Shown here: positions 56,801-64,000 of the stretch, in pieces
Layout: every line of letters begins with the position of its first letter
Position numbering within the stretch: position 1 is the first letter of the stretch
Assembly: GCA_025024175.1 (NCBI GenBank)
Contig: QCXZ01000042.1
Coordinates: 10,061,501 to 10,125,500, forward strand
Direction of reading: 5' to 3'
Origin: Rhyzopertha dominica
Taxonomy: Eukaryota; Arthropoda; Insecta; Coleoptera; Bostrichidae
Length of the DNA stretch: 64,000 bases
The notes under the pieces: generated by a model
Seen by the model: only the letters and a program-made list of their open reading frames with translations
Told to the model about the DNA's origin: nothing
The model's database searches: none
Program-made: the position numbers and the translations under genes

Positions 56801-59800
56801 CAGATTTTCGAAATCTGGAGATCAAAGTACGTCTGTATGTCGATTTTGAGCTAAAAACAGGATCTATCAAAAATCACAAAACACCAAAGACTACCCCCTT
56901 TGCTCTTTTTTGACCTTAAAATTTTGTCACCTCCTATTACGCTAAATTTAAGTGTCTTTACTAATTTGGACCTCCTGAAGCTGGAAATGGTTTCAGTTGT
57001 TCGCTAGCGACAGCGGTTCGCTCGAAACGTGGACTAAATTATGTCGCCAGTCGTCCTAGCTCGATTCTGAACAAATTTTCGGAATCTGGAGATCAAAGTA
57101 CGTCTGTATGTCGATTTTGAGCTAAAAACAGGATCTATCAAAAATCACAAAACACCAAAGACTACCCCCTTTGCTCTTTTTTGACCTTAAAATTTTGTCA
57201 CCTCCGATTATGCTAAATTTAAGTGTCTTTACTAATTTGGACCTCCTGAAGCTGGAAATGGTTTCAGTTGTTCGCTAGGGACAGCGATTCGCTCGAAACG
57301 TGAACTAAATTATGTCGCCAGTCGTCCTAGCTCGATTCTGAACAAATTTTCGGAATCTGGAGATCAAAGTACGTCTGTATGTCGATTTTGAGCTAAAAAC
57401 AGGATCTACCAAAAATCACAAAACACCAAAGACTACCCCCTTTGCTCTTTTTTGACCTTAAAATTTTGTCACCTCCGATTACGCTAAATTTAAGTGTCTT
57501 TACTAATTTGGACCTCCTGAAGCTGGAAATGGTTTCAGTTGTTCGCTAGGAACAGCGATTCGCTCGAAACGTGGACTAAATTATGTCGCCAGTCGTCCTA
57601 GCTCGATTCTGAACAAATTTTCGGAATCTGGAGATCAAAGTACGTCTGTATGTCGATTTTGAGCTAAAAACAGGATCTATCAAAAATCACAAAACACCAA
57701 AGACTACCCCCTTTGCTCTTTTTTGACCTTAAAATTTTGTCACCCCCGATTACGCTAAATTTAAGTGTCTTTACTAATTTGGACCTCCTGAAGCTGGAAA
57801 TGGTTTCAGTTGTTCGCTAGCGACAGCGGTTCGCTCGAAACGTGGACTAAATTATGTCGCCAGTCGTCCTAGCTCGATTCTGAACAAATTTTCGGAATCT
57901 GGAGATCAAAGTACGTCTGTATGTCGATTTTGAGCTAAAAACAGGATCTATCAAAAATCACAAAACACCAAAGACTACCTCTTTTTTGACCTTAAAATTT
58001 TGTCACCTCCGATTATGCTAAATTTAAGTGTCTTTACTAATTTGGACCTCCTGAAGCTGGAAATGGTTTCAGTTGTTCGCTAGGGACAGCGATTCGCTCG
58101 AAACGTGAACTAAATTATGTCGCCAGTCGTCCTAGCTCGATTCTGAACAAATTTTCGGAATCTGGAGATCAAAGTACGTCTGTATGTCGATTTTGAGCTA
58201 AAAACAGGATCTATCAAAAATCACAAAACACCAAAGACTACCCCCTTTGCTCTTTTTTGACCTTAAAATTTTGTCACCTCCGATTACGCTAAATTTAAGT
58301 GCCTTTACTAATTTGGACCTCCTGAAGCTGGAAATGGTTTCAGTTGTTCGCTAGCGACAGCGGTTCGCTCGAAACGTGGACTAAATTATGTCGCCAGTCG
58401 TCCTAGCTCGATTCTGAACAAATTTTCGGAATCTGGAGATCAAAGTACGTCTGTATGTCGATTTTGAGCTAAAAACAGGATCTATCAAAAATCACAAAAC
58501 ACCAAAGACTACCCCCTTTGCTCTTTTTTGACCTTAAAATTTTGTCACCTCCGATTATGCTAAATTTAAGTGTCTTTACTAATTTGGACCTCCTGAAGCT
58601 GGAAATGGTTTCAGTTGTTCGCTAGGGACAGCGATTCGCTCGAAACGTGAACTAAATTATGTCGCCCGTCGTCCTAGCTCGATTCTGAACAAATTTTCGG
58701 AATCTGGAGATCAAAGTACGTCTGTATGTCGATTTTGAGCTAAAAACAGGATCTACCAAAAATCACAAAACACCAAAGACTACCCCCTTTGCTCTTTTTT
58801 GACCTTAAAATTTTGTCACCTCCGATTACGCTAAATTTAAGTGTCTTTACTAATTTGGACCTCCTGAAGCTGGAAATGGTTTCAGTTGTTCGCTAGGAAC
58901 AGCGATTCGCTCGAAACGTGGACTAAATTATGTCGCCAGTCGTCCTAGCTCGATTCTGAACAAATTTTCGGAATCTGGAGATCAAAGTACGTCTGTATGT
59001 CGATTTTGAGCTAAAAACAGGATCTATCAAAAATCACAAAACACCAAAGACTACCCCCTTTGCTCTTTTTTGACCTTAAAATTTTGTCACCTCCGATTAC
59101 GCTAAATTTAAGTGTCTACTAATTTGGACCTCCTGAAGCTGGAAATGGTTTCAGTTGTTCGCTAGGGACAGCGATTCGCTCGAAACGTGGACTAAATTAT
59201 GTCGCCAGTCGTCCTAGCTCGATTCTGAACAAATTTTCGGAATCTGGAGATCAAAGTACGTCTGTATGTCGATTTTGAGCTAAAAACAGGATCTATCAAA
59301 AATCACAAAACACCAAAGACTACCCCCTTTGCTCTTTTTTTGACCTTAAAATTTTGTCACCTCCGATTACGCTAAATTTAAGTGTCTTTACTAATTTGGA
59401 CCTCCTGAAGCTGGCAATGGTTTCAGTTGTTCGCTAGGGACAGCGATTCGCTCGAAACGTGAACTAAATTATGTCGCCAGTCGTCCTAGCTCGATTCTGA
59501 ACAAATTTTCGGAATCTGGAGATCAAAGTACGTCTGTATGTCGATTTTGAGCTAAAAACAGGATCTACCAAAAATCACAAAACACCAAAGACTACCCCCT
59601 TTGCTCTTTTTTGACCTTAAAATTTTGTCACCTCCGATTACGCTAAATTTAAGTGTCTTTACTAATTTGGACCTCCTGAAGCTGGAAATGGTTTCAGTTG
59701 TTCGCTAGGGACCGCGATTCGCTCGACACGTGGACTAAATTATGTCGCCAGTCGTCCTAGCTCGATTCTGAACAAATTTTCGGAATCTGGAGATCAAAGT

Positions 59801-62800
59801 ACGTCTGTATGTCGATTTTGAGCTAAAAACAGGATCTATCAAAAATCACAAAACACCAAAGACTACCCCCTTTGCTCTTTTTTGACCTTAAAATTTTGTC
59901 ACCTCCTATTATGCTAAATTTAAGGGTCTTTACTAATTTGGACCTCCTGAAGCTGGAAATGGTTTCAGTTGTTCGCTAGCGACAGCGGTTCGCTCGAAAC
60001 GTGGACTAAATTATGTTGCCAGACGTCCTAGCTCTATTCTGAGCAGATTTTCGAAATCTGGAGATCAAAGTACGTCTGTATGTCGATTTTGAGCTAAAAA
60101 CAGGATCTATCCAAAATCACAAAACACCAAAGACTACCCCCTTTGCTCTTTTTTGACCTTAAAATTTGTCACCTCCTATTACGCTAAATTTAAGTGTCTT
60201 TACTAATTTGGACCTCCTGAAGCTGGAAATGGTTTCAGTTGTTCGCTAGCGACAGCGGTTCGCTCGAAACGTGGACTAAATTATGTTGCCAGACGTCCTA
60301 GCTCTATTCTGAGCAGATTTTCGAAATCTGGAGATCAAAGTACGTCTGTATGTCGATTTTGAGCTAAAAACAGGATCTATCAAAAATCACAAACACCAAA
60401 GACTACCCCCTTTGCTCTTTTTTGACCTTAAAATTTTGTCACCTCCTATTACGCTAAATTTAAGTGTCTTTACTAATTTGGACCTCCTGAAGCTGGAAAT
60501 GGTTTCAGTTGTTCGCTAGCGACAGCGGTTCGCTCGAAACGTGGACTAAATTATGTCGCCAGTCGTCCTAGCTCGATTCTGAACAAATTTTCGGAATCTG
60601 GAGATCAAAGTACGTCTGTATGTCGATTTTGAGCTAAAAACAGGATCTATCAAAAATCACAAAACACCAAAGACTACCCCCTTTGCTCTTTTTTGACCTT
60701 AAAATTTTGTCACCTCCGATTATGCTAAATTTAAGTGTCTTTACTAATTTGGACCTCCTGAAGCTGGAAATGGTTTCAGTTGTTCGCTAGGGACAGCGAT
60801 TCGCTCGAAACGTGAACTAAATTATGTCGCCAGTCGTCCTAGCTCGATTCTGAACAAATTTTCGGAATCTGGAGATCAAAGTACGTCTGTATGTCGATTT
60901 TGAGCTAAAAACAGGATCTACCAAGAATCACAAAACACCAAAGACTACCCCCTTTGCTCTTTTTTGACCTTAAAATTTTGTCACCTCCGATTACGCTAAA
61001 TTTAAGTGTCTTTACTAATTTGGACCTCCTGAAGCTGGAAATGGTTTCAGTTGTTCGCTAGGAACAGCGATTCGCTCGAAACGTGGACTAAATTATGTCG
61101 CCAGTCGTCCTAGCTCGATTCTGAACAAATTTTCGGAATCTGGAGATCAAAGTACGTCTGTATGTCGATTTTGAGCTAAAAACAGGATCTACCAAAAATC
61201 ACAAAACACCAAAGACTACCCCCTTTGCTCTTTTTTGACCTTAAAATTTTGTCACCTCCGATTACGCTAAATTTAAGTGTCTTTACTAATTTGGACCTCC
61301 TGAAGCTGGAAATGGTTTCAGTTGTTCGCTAGGAACAGCGATTCGCTCGAAACGTGAACTAAATTATGTCGCCAGTCGTCCTAGCTCGATTCTGAACAAA
61401 TTTTCGGAATCTGGAGATCAAAGTACGTCTGTATGTCGATTTTGAGCTAAAAACAGGATCTACCAAAAATCACAAAACACCAAAGACTACCCCCTTTGCT
61501 CTTTTTTGACCTTAAAATTTTGTCACCTCCGATTACGCTAAATTTAAGTGTCTTTACTAATTTGGACCTCCTGAAGCTGGAAATGGTTTCAGTTGTTCGC
61601 TAGGGACAGCGATTCGCTCGAAACGTGGACTAAATTATGTCGCCAGTCGTCCTAGCTCGATTCTAAACAAATTTTCGGAATCTGGAGATCAAAGTACGTC
61701 TGTATGTCGATTTTGAGCTAAAAACAGGATCTGCCAAAAATCACAAAACACCAAAGACTACCCCCTTTGCTCTTTTTTGACCTTAAAATTTTGTCACCTC
61801 CGATTACGCTAAATTTAAGTTTCTTTACTAATTTGGACCTCCTGAAGCTGGAAATGGTCTCAGTTGTTCGCTAGCGACAGCGATTCGCTCGAAACGTGGA
61901 CTAAATTATGTCGCCAGTCGTCCTAGCTCCATTCTGAACAAATTTTCGGAATCTGGAGATCAAAGTACGTCTGTATGTCGATTTTGAGCTAAAAACAGGA
62001 TCTGCCAAAAATCACAAAACACCAAAGACTACCCCCTTTGCTCTTTTTTGACCTTAAAATTTTGTCACCTCCGATTACGTTAAATTTAAGTGTCTTTACT
62101 AATTTGGACCTCCTGAAGCTGGAAATGGTCTCAGTTGTTCGCTAGCGACAGCGGTTCGCTCGAAACGTGGACTAAATTATGTCGGCAGTCGTCCTAGCTC
62201 GATTCTGAACTAATTTTCGGAATCTGGAGATCAAAGTACGTCTGTATGTCGATTTTGAGCTAAAAACAGGATCTGCCAAAAATCACAAAACACCAAAGAC
62301 TACCCCCTTTGCTCGTTTTGGCCTTAAAATTTTGTCACCTCCGATTACGCTAAATTTAAGTGTCTTTACTAATTTGGACCTCCTGAAGCTGGAAATGGTC
62401 TCAGTTGTTCGCTAGCGTCAGCGGTTCGCTCGAAACGTGGACTAAATTATGTTGCCAGACGTCCTAGCTCGATTCTGTACAAATTTTCGGAATCTGGAGA
62501 TCAAAGTACGTCTGTATGTCGATTTTGAGCTAAAAACAGGATCTGCCAAAAATCACAAAACACCAAAGACTACCCCCTTTGCTCTTTTTTGACCTTAAAA
62601 TTTTGTCACCTCCGATTACGCTAAATTTAAGTTTCTTTACTAATTTGGACCTCCTGAAGCTGGAAATGGTCTCAGTTGTTCGCTAGCGACAGCGATTCGC
62701 TCGAAACGTGGACTAAATTATGTCGCCNGTCGTCCTAGCTCCATTCTGAACAAATTTTCGGAATCTGGAGATCAAAGTACGTCTGTATGTCGATTTTGAG

Positions 62801-64000
62801 CTANAAACAGGATCTGCCAAAAATCACAANACACCAAAGACTACCCCCTTTGCTCTTTTTTGACCTTAAAATTTTGTCACCTCCGATTACGTTAAATTTA
62901 AGTGTCTTTACTAATTTGGACCTCCTGAAGCTGGAAATGGTCTCAGTTGTTCGCTAGCGACAGCGGTTCGCTCGAAACGTGGACTAAATTATGTCGGCAG
63001 TCGTCCTAGCTCGATTCTGAACTAATTTTCGGAATCTGGAGATCAAAGTACGTCTGTATGTCGATTTTGAGCTAAAAACAGGATCTGCCAAAAATCACAA
63101 AACACCAAAGACTACCCCCTTTGCTCGTTTTGGCCTTAAAATTTTGTCACCTCCGATTACGCTAAATTTAAGTGTCTTTACTAATTTGGACCTCCTGAAG
63201 CTGGAAATGGTCTCAGTTGTTCGCTAGCGTCAGCGGTTCGCTCGAAACGTGGACTAAATTATGTTGCCAGACGTCCTAGCTCGATTCTGTACAAATTTTC
63301 GGAATCTGGAGATCAAAGTACGTCTGTATGTCGATTTTGAGCTAAAAACAGGATCTATCAAAAATCACAAAACACCAAAGACTACCCCCTTTGCTCTTTT
63401 TTTACCTTAAAATTTTGTCACCTCCGATTACGTTAAATTTAAGTGTCTTTACTAATTTGGACCTCCTGAAGCTGGAAATGGTCTCAGTTGTNCGCTAGCG
63501 ACAGCGGTTCGCTCGAAACGTGGACTAAATTATGTCGGCAGTCGTCCTAGCTCGATTCTGAACTAATTNTCGGAATCTGGAGATCAAAGTACGTCTGTAT
63601 GTCGATTTTGAGCTAAAAACAGGATCTGCCAAAAATCACAAAACACCAAAGACTACCCCCTTTGCTCTTTTTGGCCTTAAAATTTTGTCACCTCCGATTA
63701 CGCTAAATTTAAGTGTCTTTACTAATTTGGACCTCCTGAAGCTGGAAATGGTCTCAGTTGTTCGCTAGCGTCAGCGGTTCGCTCGAAACGTGGACTAAAT
63801 TATGTTGCCAGACGTCCTAGCTCGATTCTGTACAAATTTTCGGAATCTGGAGATCAAAGTACGTCTGTATGTCGATTTTGAGCTAAAAACAGGATCTATC
63901 AAAAATCACAAAACACCAAAGACTACCCCCTTTGTTCTTTTTTGACCTTAAAATTTTGTCACCTCCGATTACGCTAAATTTAAGTGTCTTTACTAATTTG
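53838..64000. repeat. Satellite DNA array, 271-bp monomer, about 37 copies, continues beyond window
   Basis: Head-to-tail copies. The marker ATCAAAGTACGTCT recurs at 53838, 54111, 54382, 54653 and 54924 and so on, giving a 271-bp period throughout. Monomers differ by scattered point changes and a few small indels (one lost part of the CCCCCTTTGCTC segment near 57978). No open frame is conserved (271 is not a multiple of 3). A dyad-rich block per monomer (TTCGCTAGCGACAGCG, then TTCGCTCGAAACGTG) varies mainly at GCGACAGCG versus GGGACAGCG. Several ambiguous bases (62728, 62804, 62830, 63492, 63569) suggest unresolved copy variants in the assembly. Confidence 0.97.

Noticed and set aside
53838..64000. 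CRISPR-like or protein-coding repeat array
   Set aside because: The period is 271 bp with no spacers and no conserved frame; it is ordinary eukaryotic satellite DNA.

Overview
The window looks like nuclear DNA of an insect, possibly a beetle. It is AT-rich, has long introns with canonical GT/AG splice sites, and is packed with degraded arthropod-type transposable elements. Four exons on the + strand encode the C-terminal part of a neuroligin, a postsynaptic cell-adhesion protein. No bacterial, plasmid or organelle signature is seen. The order within insects is an inference.

Neuroligin backbone: exons lie at 31241-31392, 33962-34080, 46680-47189 and 50381-50673 (with stop), joined in phase. 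They encode the end of the cholinesterase-like domain, a Pro/Thr-rich stalk, one transmembrane helix and a cytoplasmic tail ending in a hydrophobic PDZ-ligand-like C-terminus. The catalytic-fold exons are not visible in 1-31240, so that part is either a very long intron or upstream non-genic DNA.

Mobile elements by region: 1-9 kb holds two decayed Penelope-like elements (PLEs) and LINE scraps. At 10.1-12.0 kb is a broken DD82E-type (Sailor-like) DNA transposon on the - strand. At 16.6-17.3 kb is a BEL/Pao integrase remnant; at 18.3-18.8 kb a foldback element; at 19.4-20.9 kb a LINE scrap and an errantivirus-type env remnant with a tRNA-Ser-type primer site just upstream. Two short foldbacks with hammerhead-ribozyme-like cores lie at 22.1 and 26.8 kb. 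A full-length but dead mariner is at 25.4-26.7 kb and a LINE at 29.7-30.8 kb. A third PLE and a DUF4817-type Tc1/mariner transposase sit at 31.6-33.4 kb, and a Tc1 fragment at 35.6 kb. At 37.9-44.8 kb a LINE is split by a 4.67-kb LTR retrotransposon (39630-44299) with near-identical 1246-bp LTRs and a 4-bp target duplication; it codes only for Gag-Pro. At 45.3-46.5 kb a PLE with inverted arms is itself split by a tRNA-derived SINE with a 12-bp target duplication. A second DD82E copy (47465-49704) with both terminal repeats abuts a LINE fragment in the last neuroligin intron.

53838-64000 is a continuous satellite array of about 37 copies of a 271-bp monomer. It has visible higher-order structure (a roughly 13-monomer, 3.51-kb period, and a 3-monomer period near the window end) and runs off the window. 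So the end of a neuronal gene lies about 3.2 kb from a large satellite block.

I see no operon-like or clearly new multi-gene system. The best candidates for something under-described are the hammerhead-like foldback family, the Gag-Pro-only LTR element with its repeat-rich LTR, and the primer-site/env juxtaposition.
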